Below, piece by piece: positions 14,301 to 24,772 of a DNA stretch of 64,000 nt. Within the stretch, counting starts at the first letter, position 1. Every line of letters begins with the position of its first letter. The stretch is from the NCBI GenBank assembly GCA_037389465.1, contig JAZARR010000008.1, positions 3,101,501-3,165,500 on the forward strand, read 5' to 3'. The notes beneath the pieces were generated by a model, which saw nothing but the letters and a program-made list of their open reading frames with translations, was not told the origin of the DNA and did not search any database. The DNA comes from Baylisascaris procyonis. Its lineage: Eukaryota > Nematoda > Chromadorea > Rhabditida > Ascarididae. The position numbers were made by a program, and so were the translations under genes.

Positions 14301-14584
14301 GTTAATGCAGTTGTGGCACTAGTATCGGATGGTTCCTTAATCCACACAATAGATTCGTCCATTGCTTCAACAAAGCAACCAGCTGCACTAGTTGCTTTCT
14401 GACACACACACACACACACACAATACGATCGGTAGGCGTTGCTGTAATTTGAAAGCGATATATCGGCTGCCCGTAGACCAACAACTGCTCGCACACCTAT
14501 CGCAGCTTTATCTCTCTTTTTTTTTTCGCTCTGTGTATCCGTTCTCGTGATGATTACGTCATAATTGTCTGCGTTACCGATTAC
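8375..14584 (-). CDS. Coiled-coil plus beta-propeller protein, TRIM-NHL-like
   Basis: Minus-strand exons, 5' to 3': 14584-14174, 14047-13789, 13075-12853, 11527-11434, 10804-10713, 9977 to about 9761, 9439-9170, 8884-8783, 8722-8375 (stop). Phases agree at most junctions; the 9761 donor could instead lie at 9755. The first exons encode a Ser/Thr-rich region. The next three form a coiled coil (YERKLHEHTQQTLNLL, LHEEQIKRYQITEQMQ, FQLENEVQTLKMATIELKKA). The last four have beta-propeller character with repeated hydrophobic-Gly-Asp patterns such as IVLPNTNVFITDSQLGLFLF, LLPDGHLLV and GAMCVDQQRQVFIHDL. A coiled coil followed by a six-blade NHL-type propeller is the TRIM-NHL layout seen in regulators of RNA or ubiquitylation. 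I see no RING or B-box, so this may be a RING-less relative or the 5' exons are missing. The exact 5' end is unknown. The exons from 13075 downward are solid; those above are moderate. Confidence 0.75.
11273..11453 (+). CDS. Plus-strand terminal exon candidate, coiled coil, antisense to the propeller gene
   Basis: After a strong acceptor (a 17-T run then GAAATCGCAG ending at 11272) one plus frame stays open for 59 codons to TGA at 11451-11453. It encodes a highly charged helix with heptad spacing (LLLRQLKRVNESVKDF, VFSELKVKEKAKRAIENSL). Its last 20 bases overlap the minus-strand exon 11434-11527. No partner plus-strand exon was found in the 2 kb upstream. It could be the last exon of an overlapping gene, an exon remnant, or chance. 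I do not recognise a family. Confidence 0.35.
11673..11686 (+). repeat. Poly-G homopolymer (14 G)
   Basis: A run of 14 G lies in an intron of the minus-strand coiled-coil/propeller gene. Similar runs occur at 31677-31692 and 33322-33334. The true length is uncertain because sequencing of such runs is error-prone. Confidence 0.8.
12170..12540. repeat. GC-richer segment inside an intron, possible old mobile element
   Basis: This roughly 370-bp stretch is clearly richer in G and C than the surrounding intron and contains the word AACCTCAGAGG twice (near 12223 and 12338), with a CTCAGAGG relative near 23255. It has no long open frame and no clear terminal inverted repeats. A degenerate non-autonomous element is one reading; conserved regulatory sequence is another. 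Confidence 0.3.
14402..14422. repeat. (CA)n/(TG)n microsatellite within a coding exon
   Basis: About ten CA units on the plus strand read as TG on the minus strand. In the frame of the coiled-coil/propeller gene they encode alternating Cys-Val (YCVCVCVCQK). The frame stays open on both sides for more than 100 codons, and the tract is too short to be an intron by itself. Confidence 0.7.
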
Positions 14585-15054
14585 CTTCGATTACCTGAAC
14601 GAATTGTATGAGCATCATTGTACAGCTTCATTCGAAACCTCTCTAGATGTACAAAAACGTAATGTGCTACAAATTCGTGCAAATGCGCTTTCTAGTGCTA
14701 TCCGAACGATTGTGTCAGATATTGTCGAATCGTTGATCAAAAAAAAAAACAGCTGGCTATGGTTGAGTTTGTTGTTGCTCTAAGATAAAATATGACTCTT
14801 TATCTGCTATTTGTATCATGCTGTTGCTCTTTGATTAGCACAATTAAAGTTGTCTAGGATAAACAATTCGTGTTGTGATTTAATTGGGTAGTAAATTTTA
14901 TATATGAAAATAAGATGACGTTCTTCAAGTATAAGACAACACAGGCTATATCAACGTCGGGAACCAGTACAGGACATTAGTGAAGTTAAGAAGGAACTCA
15001 AAACTTACGCTAACTACTTCAACCTGAGGTTCCTTGGTTCTATTCGATCTACAC

Positions 15055-15202
15055 TCGGTGCATATCATTCTTAAAAGCGTATCGATTGCTAGATCCGTTC
15101 AATGTGCAGCTATCGATTTCCTCACTCCGATCTGCAAAATACTCTTGGATAACCAATTGTAGCTCATTACGCAATCTAAATTCGATTCTTTGTGAGGCTT
15201 TT
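15055..15202 (-). CDS. Candidate upstream exon of the coiled-coil/propeller gene
   Basis: On the minus strand an AG at 15203-15204 is followed by 49 open codons (QRIEFRLRNELQLVIQEYF then DRSEEIDSC) and a GTGTAG donor. The content is helical and charged, which fits a neighbour of the coiled-coil region, and the exon ends in phase 0. The plus strand is also open here, so strand choice is not certain, and the link to the exon ending at 14584 is not proven. Confidence 0.35.
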
Positions 15203-15807
15203 CTTCAAATGCAAGAAGATATAATAGCAAGATTAGGAGAATAAATGAAGTAAAATTTAGTGTTCCGTATCGATGCTTTAAATGACAATTTGGATAAAAT
15301 ATAATATTTCTCAGAAGGGGGATGGTGTATAGTTATCGGACATGAGCACAGCAGCACTAAGTTTATCCCATCGCTTTTCTTTAATAGATTCTTGCACCTT
15401 ATCGCAACAATTTTAGTGTAGCAGTGATGGTCTTATCAGCATATCAGCATCATGATATCTGTAACATGTTCGTATCACGTAGCTGAAATCTGCTCCGACT
15501 TTCCTTGCGTTTCCAGACTTTCGACTCCAAAGGGAAAAAGAAGGTAGATTGTAGTTGATAGAGTGTTTCTCACCGGTCAATTGTCAACGGCAAAATCAGT
15601 ATGGGTTGCTATAGATCAGGTTCTAATATCCGGTTGCACAATCCATACGATTATGCCTTATATTTCTTGACTCAAAATTCGAAGAGCCCATTTTCGAGTG
15701 AGCTTAACCTTGTCTACGTAGATCATAAATGATGCCACTGCTATGTGATATACACATTTATGCGGCTAATATTAGCTGATAATAATATGGCAATCTTCCA
15801 TATTCAC

Positions 15808-15912
15808 CATCGCAAATTTGTCTGATCGTTCACGATCATTTTGTTGATCGCGATCGCTGGTTGGCGATTCACAATATACCCTCAGGCAACGTTCAATCCT
15901 ATCTAAACTCAT
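15808..15912 (-). CDS. Candidate first exon of the coiled-coil/propeller gene
   Basis: A minus-strand ATG at 15912-15910 opens 35 codons (MSLDRIERCLRVYC, then a hydrophilic stretch with DRDQQNDRERSD) to a GTGAAT donor. It would give a first exon about 680 bp from the divergent gene starting at 16589, suggesting a shared promoter region. Its phase does not join directly to the 15202 exon, so at least one exon is missing or the model is wrong. The plus strand is open here as well. Confidence 0.3.
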
Positions 15913-16588
15913 CTTACCACTTGGATACGATTCTAAGCGGCAGTCTGCCCTTATAGTTTAACCAATCGGTCTTCAATGTTGGCATGTGTAACTTTTTCAA
16001 CGTGAGCAATTTGGTTTTTGATCGCTAATCTTGTTGATTTCACAACGAAACTCCATCTGACTTTAAAATTGACTGCGAAAAATGAAGCGGCCCTCGTTGA
16101 AATGATTTTACATTGTTTGTTGTGCAGAAATGTTCGAATATTGCAATCTTTCAGCATATCCGAGTATTGTCTTATAGCGATGGATTTTAAAACTTTTTGG
16201 CCTGTGTGTTAATTAGCATAATTTTTTGTGAAGTAACTTGAAAACATGCCTAGAGTGGAGTAAATATCACGCATAGTCATGAAATGAACTCCATTTTTGA
16301 CATGAATTCTTTCGTTTTATGAAGATTATTAAAATTGAAAGGACAAAACCCAGATGAGTTCCCATATTTCCATTCCCCAATTTTCGGGGCTCCGCTCCTT
16401 CACCTCCCTAAATGACAATTCATCTTTTTTGTATACTTTATAACTTCACAAAAAATTTTATAACTTTTTAATGATTTTATTTTATATATTTACATGTTTA
16501 TGTTTTATATGTTTGCAAACTTCTTAACGAAATCTATTCAAGATCGATTGAATGAGATTGGTGCCACTGAAAATTCTCAAGCATCAAA

Positions 16589-17818
16589 ATGAATATCCGA
16601 CGTTTACGGAACGGTGAGGCATGCGCTTCGTCTTACTTTTTTTTACATAGGAAGACACTGTGCATTTCTCAGAGGTCCTGAAAGATCGCAATGTCTTTCC
16701 TTTTGTACGAACAGCCTTTCTTCAGTTTTTTTCTATCTATCTCCCCCATCCGTTGAGAATCGTGCTGCGCCTTATAAAAGCAACCTCGCTATTGAGATGG
16801 TGGCAGGGTAAGGTGGCTTGTCTGTGGTATAAGTTACGTTTAGGCTGACTTTCTTGACCCTTTCTCAACTCCATTTAGGTCATCGATTGTGAGATGGTTT
16901 TTTAAATACCTTCAACTGAAAGTCTATGCAAAACAACTCATCTTTGATGCAATGCTTTCATGTATAGCTCTTCAAATTTTGGTATATTGTATTCCGAGGA
17001 AAACGTGAGACTTGTCAACTCCAATCTGCTTAACAAACTTTAGTATATTTTAAGGAGCATCACTATAGAGACATAACTCAAAAATGATTTATGTAATAGT
17101 AGATAAAGAGTGTCATGTGAAAGCGTTTTTTTTTTTTTGTTAATATCTTTGCTTGGCTGAGCAGAAAATAGCTAAGATAATATTCATTCATTGATATAAG
17201 AAACAATTTTAGTCGGATTCTTTTGATAAGATAAATAAGTGATACGAGGCAATAATCTTTTTGAATGTCGCCTTCGAACAAAACCCGTCATCGCATACTT
17301 TTTTAATTTTTATGGGAGGCAGCCTATTACTCATCATCACTCCCCCTCCTCCGATATAGCTTTGGCAAGAAATGTGTTTGCAAACGTGTTTTATTTAGTT
17401 GTTCTCATATCACGTTAATCTAACATAACGAAAATTACTTACTAGCATGATAATCTGCAGTTTACGCTCGTGAATCAAATCTCACTTGCGGTGATTGTCC
17501 TCCATTTAAAATTTTTCTATCATCAGACAAAGAGCTTCAACGCATAGGGTTGTTTTCTGTGGTACGTGTGACCAGATATTCACCTTCCTCGAGCAGTTTA
17601 ATGATGTAGTTTACATTTAAATTTAGTCCAACTTGGCACACGGTCTTCACTATATTGTGTATACCCAAACCAGTGAAGTAGAGTCTATTTGCTAATTGTT
17701 GCATTGGTGCATTAGTTCAATAAGGGATTAATATACTTCCTTTTGAGATAGCTGTAATAGGTATTTGCAGGTATTGGCTTATTTTCAGCTAAATTTCATT
17801 AAGCCAGAGGTATTTTGA
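16589..17818 (+). CDS. Small four-exon gene, unrecognised product (96 aa)
   Basis: Exons 16589-16613, 16673-16807, 17461-17561 and 17789-17818 join in frame (phases 1, 1, 0), starting at ATG and ending TGA. The donors are GTGAGG, GTAAGG and GTACGT, and the last acceptor is ATTTTCAG. Intron 1 is 59 bp; an alternative acceptor after the pyrimidine tract ending at 16650 would make it only 37 bp and change the frame. The predicted product starts MNIRRLRNEVLKDRN, carries a hydrophobic aromatic stretch (FLQFFSIYLPHPLRIVLRLI, about residues 23-42) that could be membrane-associated, then a CGDC motif and ends FIKPEVF. I do not recognise it. It lies head-to-head with the minus-strand gene. The agreement of phase and strong splice sites is the main support; a longer gene with more 3' exons is possible. 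Confidence 0.5.
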
Positions 17819-20800
17819 TGTAGGTCCGATGAGAAGAACACTTTAATTGTCGATTTACATGAAGGTTAACAGAAAAGAAAACATAGAAATGAAGAAATGC
17901 TGCGCTGAGCCAACGACAACAGTTCTTTCCAATCATGCAATGTGTCCGCCATTCGTATCCTCCATAGTGATAATCATCCAAAACGGATATATGAGCTCTT
18001 ACGTTTATCACTTTCGGAACGACCGAATCGAACAAATGCTGATTTTCTCTTCTCTATTTCCTTTAAATTAATCAATTTAAATACTTAGCAATTTAAGGCA
18101 CTCCTCTTCTATTTTTAAATTTAACAGTCGATATCATAAGGAAACGATTTGTGATTTCAATTGAAAACGCTCATTTGCGGTCAGCTACAATTGTTGTTGT
18201 GAGCCGTTTACGGCATCTGAAATATAGTCGATCAGTATTGTTGACAGTATGTCCTTTGAGAGATGTTTCACTAATGTACTACGGTGACACCCTTCCTTTG
18301 GTGGTGCATTCAGCTTGTTCTCTGAAAGAAAGCATCCCCTCCCCTACTTTTTGCCCGCTCATCGAACAACTCGCTTTGTGATGCTCTTTTCGATAAGTCG
18401 CTCCGAGACCTTCACTGATCAATCGATTTCATGCCTCGGCTTGAACCCTCGCTAATACCAAACTAGCCGCAGAAGTCTTCCAAACTACTTGCTTTTGCCC
18501 TATAGTCTGACTTGTTTTCCATAGTTTTAGCACTTCGCCCTTCCCACTTGACCTCATTGATTTGTTCTTCGAAGAGACCTTCAGCCAGGTTGTTTCTTGT
18601 TTTAATTATACCTCTACTCCAAATCTACTCCTCCAAAGTCCTCTTCAACGAAAATCGTCTCTTTACAACACACCTCTTGCACCACCGGTATTGCTGAACG
18701 TTGTAAAAATGCACTACATAAACGCTATTCAGGATGAATCTCCTGGAGAACGTTGCCAAAATTTTTTTCACCTCTGCTTTTTTGGTTGATTTACCGGCCG
18801 TCTTCGCTTCCGGACGGCAAATTTCATCAGAAGTAAATAGCTTCTTTTCATCACTCTAAACAATGCCCTTAACAAAGGTCTTTGAAAACTTGCTCCACGC
18901 TTCTTCATCATTTCTTATTTCTATTTTTTATCATCCGCCACTTGGTCTGCTCCGTTATTTCTTATTGGCAATCATCTTCCCCCTCTGGCGACGTTCTCAT
19001 CTAGATCCTTACCTGTCTAATTACGAATTTCTATGATCATATCGTGCACAGTTGCTAACACCAAGCAAATTATACCCCCAATGCTCTCTATTTTCTTTTC
19101 TCAGGGTTGTTTTGGTGTTTATTGTTGTATTCTGATACGACCTACATTAAAATATACTGTATATAATAGGCACCTATGTCCATCCTCCTCTGAATGTCTA
19201 CAAATGTTTGCGTGTCTGTTTAGCTGCATATTGCAGCATAATCAACGATCAAGCTTAACTGTTTTGCAAACTGAATTTGCATATTTAAAAGAATTCCATG
19301 AGTTGATCATTGATTTTATCTCTCCAATAGCAAATAAATTTGCATATCTTTTAAGATGCCAACATTTTGAAGGTTCATTTAATCGTCATCAAAAAACAAA
19401 AATTCTTTCCAGTCGCTTACCACTATTTTCTCATCGATGAAAGTGAACAAAATTAAACTGAAATCTCCATTACCTTTTCGTTGTCCTCTTCTTCGACGAC
19501 CCTTTTACCAAACCTCACGAATGCCGATTTTCTTTTATTGACTGTACTGCTTGTAGGTGTTACTAAAATATTAATTTATAAGATTAGAGAATACAATAAA
19601 TCTAAATTTCTTTGCTGCTGTAGTTAGTTTGGAGAAGCTGCACTATTCATGTACAGGTGACCTCCTTGTTTTACTTGCAAAACCTATGTATAATTACCAT
19701 AAAATCTTAGATGTCCCGTACTTCGTATGCCTTCCCTATCTTTCGAATAAAGTCTTTCGAGCTTTTGATGGAATAAATCCTCGTCTCAGTAAAACCTTCT
19801 TCTTGTTAATCCATCTTTTAAATAGGATTCACTTTCATAACTCTAAGATTTTGTACTTATCTTTTATCGTGCTTAGATAACACTTTGGGAGTGAAAAGTT
19901 TTGTTTTGTTTTGTTTAACCTTCCAGAAGCTGAATGTCTACATTCATATATCTTTTGTTATAAGTTATTATTGATTGTTGTTATGACATTGTCATAACAT
20001 CGTAATATCAATTGTAATAATATAAAAAATTGACTTTAATAGCAGAGGTTTTTGAATCACTTTTGCTAGTTTTTTTTATTAAAGATTATAGGAAAGATTT
20101 CTTTAAATGTTTCTCTTTTTGTTATCCCTAATGAAGCGAATAAATGTGCATAGTGTTCCATTTGATTACACAAATAGGTATACGGTAAAAGCTTATACGT
20201 GACTGTAATAAGGACTGCTTACGAGCTTATTCAACTTACACATGAATGATCATTATCCGACTTGAAAGGATTCTATGATTTCGAATTTTTGGTTTGCAAT
20301 ATTTGGAGCGAATTAATGTGACACTTTTGCAAAGATCATTGAAAATTTATTTTTTCGACTTTTCACTGCAAAAAAAAAGAAACATTTCATTGCAATATAT
20401 CATTACTTTCAACACTTTCCACTATTTACTATTTCAAGATAGAGGAAAACCTCCTCGAAGAAATATATGGTAGTGCATTCATAAAAAATCTAGTGATTAT
20501 TAGTATTTTTACCGATGTATATAGAATCTCTTCCTGTTTTTGAGTGCTAATCATTGAACGCATTCCCCAAAAGGTTTTAAGTTCCAGGAAGTATATCACC
20601 TCGCATCCGTGGATATTTGTATCACTAACGATCCGTAAATGCTTTGAATTATCTAATTGAAAGTATCCTAAAAAATGTATATTTGAAATAGATTAGAGGA
20701 CATTCATTAAAAATTGTAATCGTTATCATCACAAAGGTGATAATATCACCTATCAGTTGAATATTCGACGTCAATGGTACATAATAAATTTTGTATCTAG

Positions 20801-21011
20801 AGATGATCGATAATAGTATCGTTTCTATTCTATAGCTCATTCTTTAGCAACACTTTTGATATACCGAAAGATAATAATTGGTTATCGATTATTTGCTACA
20901 GTACTCCAATCCTATAGTTCTATTTACTGCAGACATATTCGCCACTGTGAATCGCTTCTAAACGTGCTACTAAGAAACTATACTCTTCTTTTCCACGTTC
21001 TCATCTTTTCA

Positions 21012-21048
21012 GCCCCTCCCTTCCCCCCCCCCCTCCCCCTCACCCTCC
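21012..21048. repeat. C-rich pyrimidine tract
   Basis: About 37 bases are almost only C and T with a run of eleven C; the minus strand is a G-rich purine tract. Comparable tracts lie at 39897-39938 and 46140-46174. Confidence 0.7.
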
Positions 21049-22362
21049 ATTTCTTAATTATCTTGCATTAATTTATATTCACTCTCCATTCCTCAATCCC
21101 CCTAATAATTGCCTTTTTATATTCATCAATTATTTCATTCATTCAATTCCTTATTGAATAAATAGTAATTTGACAGATGGATACTGCGTTTGAATACCAT
21201 AAATTCCAATTGAACTTCATTTAGGCTTCTTTTTTTTTGTTTTGAAAAGTTACACTTCGTTTTCACTTTTATTCTTCTATTTTACCTGTAAATTTATGCT
21301 TTATTATTTGTATGATTTACCTAAAATCCAACAAATTAGTTACTATATACCTTTAATTACTAATTAATAAAATATTACATTAGGTCACAAGTTATGGATG
21401 AGGTAATATTTCGATTAGTATATGGAAATATTTGGAATGTTACTTACTATGCAATGAGCGATAATGAACTCGCCTTGAATAAGTTGACTATTTTTCTTTA
21501 TAATAGTCTCCTTTTCTTTATCGAATAACCATCTTATTTGTCTCTAATCTTTATGGGCATTTCCTCTATTCAAATTGACAAATGTTTCCTTCTTATAATA
21601 ATCCACATATAAGTTAAATGTTTACTTTAAAAAATACTAAATGAAATATGATCATTTCTAATCGCTTTAAGATTGTCTAAAACTCTTCATCTCATACTTT
21701 CTACTGCTATTCCTTGAAATTAAACTCTTTTTCACTTATTTTCTCCACTTTTACTACATTTTAAGATTGTTACCTATCTTTTATATTCTACAATTCTTTC
21801 TACATTCAAATTTTAATTGTCGGTTTTATTCCTAAAGCTCATTATCCTTTCAATTCTCTTACATGTCTATCCTTTGTGTCCTTTAATTGCCATTTTTGTC
21901 TTTAATTTCCACTTTTTGTTATTTAAATTGCTTGACGAGAGTGAGGCTATGTTTTTTTCTTTGGTGGAAGTGTTTAGAGCCGACCTCATTCCCATACCAT
22001 TTTCAGTGATGCTTCAAGGCAAATTACGTTTAGTGTGAAGGGAACGTATAGGTCATAGCGTTCACAGCGTCATATCAGCACTGCTTTTGCTGTGCGCTTC
22101 TTATGTTGCTATATTTGAAGTAGGAAATAAGAAATAGAAATGATTTTAGAAAATGGGTGAAGAAAGTGAATGAGTATCTATAGATGAATCTTATTATAGG
22201 TTTGTTTTTCAACAAGTTCTCATTTCTACCATTGGATATTTGAGTTGTAAATAGCCCCATAACATCACATTTTTGCAGCAACAGGCCATCCTGAATTTAT
22301 TGTGAGATTAACTCCAGAAAAACACAAAAACGTTTCTTTTCTTTCACTGCTTCCATATACAT

Positions 22363-22365
<3 letters not shown>

Positions 22366-22426
<61 letters not shown>

Positions 22427-22445
22427 TACATATATACATATATAC

Positions 22446-22501
<56 letters not shown>
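22366..22501. repeat. (TA)n microsatellite, about 136 bp
   Basis: Nearly pure TA/AT dinucleotide repeat, interrupted between about 22421 and 22455 by CATATA units that repeat every 8 bases. It creates spurious Tyr-Ile open frames on both strands, none of which is a gene. Confidence 0.95.
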
Positions 22502-22504
<3 letters not shown>

Positions 22505-24591
22505 GCAAATTTTTCACAAGTATATGGATAGGGGAACAATGATCGTTATGATTTCTGGTGCTTCTTGAGGATTCCCAGCGAAGTTACTGTTAACCAAAGG
22601 TACAAAGTACTACTTTTATAGGAATACGAAGTAAGCATTAGTTTGGAACGAAGTGTCAAGTGGTTGAAATAAAACCGTGAAATACATACGCAACGAAAGT
22701 TTGAAAATCAAATCTCACTTGCAGTTCATCATATATAAGAATGGGTGCGTAGGCAGCAAAGTTGAAAACTAAACCGCCTATAAACTGTAGATTACCTTCA
22801 ATAGTTGACTCTCTAAAGGTGTTAAATCCTTTTTACAAAGCCGTTATACATGTAGTGATCGCTGGAATTCCTATCTGTGTAGATTGTGTGCGATCTGAAC
22901 ACTTTCAAGGTTGACCCCAAGGAGAGAATCAAATAGCTTCCTTCGTTGACTAAGTTTAAAAATTGTAAAAAGGCAATTGGTACAATATGTGCTTTTGCAT
23001 CTCGCCGAGTCGGCCAGCTAGTCTCACAATTTCAAAGAAAAAGTAGAACCGTCCAAATGTGCGTCCCTCATATTTTCCCGGCCCTCCTGTAGGGATCTTT
23101 CGGGTAACACTCATTTTTCCGCTCCTTAACGGGCATGCTTAGCAAACTGCTATAACATCCCATGTCGATATCTTGTTCATGTCTGTTGCGTGTATTTATT
23201 TGTCTATTCAGTAGTTTCGAAACGAGAACCTCTAAAGTTATAGTTGTAAAATCTCAGAGGTGAAGTTTACACCGTTGAATCACCTCTTGTATCGAAATTT
23301 ATTCACAATTTTCGAAAGGAGTTCTAATCCTTTGAATTTAGAAGAAACTGATATGCATTTCACATCCCTCGAATTTTCATTTCTCACCACTCCGATCATA
23401 GAAAAACGAGTCTTTTCTGCACTATTTGTATGAGCGATGGGTTTATCTCAAAGATGAAAGCATTGTATTGCGCGACTTTCTTCATGTTGGTGACTCATAA
23501 ATTGACTGATCAAGCGAGCAGTATGCAAAAGCAATAAATTTTGCCACCTCCCCTCGCATGCTTCTCAATTTATTTCGTAATTCAGTAGGTGTTTCTCATC
23601 TCGTCGAAATATTTATAGTTCTTTTTGAAGCTGATGGATTTGCGTCAATTATGGAATGATAGAATGTACTTTACAGTGTAGATTATACCATCGAGTTGGG
23701 TAATTTTTCGAGATTCGGAGGTTCCCATGATGAAGCCATTACAGAGAAAGGCACACACGAGCATCCATAGAAACAGTGCTCATCTCTTTCCCATATCGTG
23801 TGCCTTTGCAGATTTCGAAAGGAAAGCGCGACATTTTCTCATATAAAGACCCTAGCAATCAAAATTATTATCGAAGCGAGCATTTGTGATTCTAACCTCG
23901 CAATCCTTTCAGAAAGAATTCCTTTCTTATTATTGAGTGGCCAACACGTGAATTTTGAGGCTATCATCTCGAAAATTGTGAGTGTGAACTTGACAGCATT
24001 TCCGAGCCTAACTATTGCCATTCGCATAGAGGAATAGACAGGGTCTCGACAATGTTTTATTTTACAGTGAGAAAGCTTCAGAATTGAGAATTAATTAAGA
24101 AGGAACAAGGTGGGCATCGTCGACAGCCATTACCTCATCCCTTCTATGAATCTATGAATATAAAGCTCTGATGGTTTAATTGACGAGGAAATTCTCACAG
24201 AAATTTATGTACCTAACTACGAAAACGCTAAATTCTTCTTTCAAAAAATAATTTCACATTCATTAGTACAATAACTTTCAAAGAATATTTTAATAAAATT
24301 TGTTTTTTTTTCTGAATTCCGATTTTTTATGTCATATCCTGAAGTATAGGAGCAACGGCCTCTTCCCTTCTAAAATTTTGATGTCTATGACAACTCACTT
24401 TAGCATACGGTACCTTGCTAGCACTCTCCTTTTATGAACTAATGGACGCGCCTATTGCATTCAAAGATCACATTAGCCACTATATTTTAACCGTAAACTT
24501 TCTTTGTAAAATAGAAAATAGTGTGCTGCAATGAATGGATAATAGTGCTGCAATGAATAGATAATATTTGAATGGAATTATTTAAACCTAC

Positions 24592-24772
24592 CTGTATCAC
24601 CGTTAACAAGATATTGGATCTCAACGAGTGCACCTTCAAGTGTACTCTGTAGGTGGCAAAGATGAAGGTGGGGATACTCTTTACAGAATTCCTCACCAAG
24701 TGACGCTGGTAGTTCATTAGCACAAATAGCGGCCACAAATCCAAAGAGCACGATCACCCTCACACCACCCAT
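24592..24772 (-). CDS. First coding exon of a small secreted protein, possibly a peptide precursor
   Basis: A minus-strand ATG at 24772-24770 directly follows TTACTTACAG, a good acceptor for cis- or spliced-leader trans-splicing. Sixty codons follow to a CAG/GTAGGT donor at 24591. The start (MGGVRVIVLFGFVAAICANE) is a textbook signal peptide with cleavage likely after AICA. Next comes FCKEYPHLHLC, two cysteines nine residues apart, then a helical LEGALVEIQYL segment. Short secreted precursors with a Cys pair just after the signal peptide are common among nematode neuropeptide precursors, but no RF-amide or dibasic peptide block was found. The next exon (needing phase 1) was not located on the minus strand below 24591. 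The role is therefore open. Confidence 0.55.

Larger units (their letters stand above)
17819..24591. other. Long gene-poor stretch
   Basis: Nearly 7 kb without a gene I can support. The longest open frame (19033-19440, 135 codons) has no family resemblance and unremarkable splice context. The region 18400-19000 is somewhat GC-richer and could be a decayed element, but no frame is intact. It contains a C-rich tract (21012-21048) and a long TA microsatellite (22366-22501). Confidence 0.5.

Noticed and set aside
14565..14783. Plus-strand frame YLNELYEHHC...IRTIVSDIVESLI
   Set aside because: It has protein-like helical text but no AG acceptor ahead of it and no partner exon; kept open only as a strand ambiguity around the 5' end of the minus gene.
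18390..19020. Possible LINE reverse transcriptase remnant
   Set aside because: The region is GC-richer but every frame is broken and no reverse transcriptase motif could be read.
19033..19440. 135-codon plus-strand open frame
   Set aside because: Composition is that of AT-rich noncoding DNA and no family, splice or promoter signal supports it; such a length is expected by chance in 64 kb.
22265..22568. Tyr-Ile-rich open frames on both strands
   Set aside because: They are produced by the TA microsatellite.
24040..24180. Minus-strand RDEVMAVDDAHLVPS frame as the last exon of the secreted protein gene
   Set aside because: The phase does not match the donor at 24591 and the acceptor is weak.
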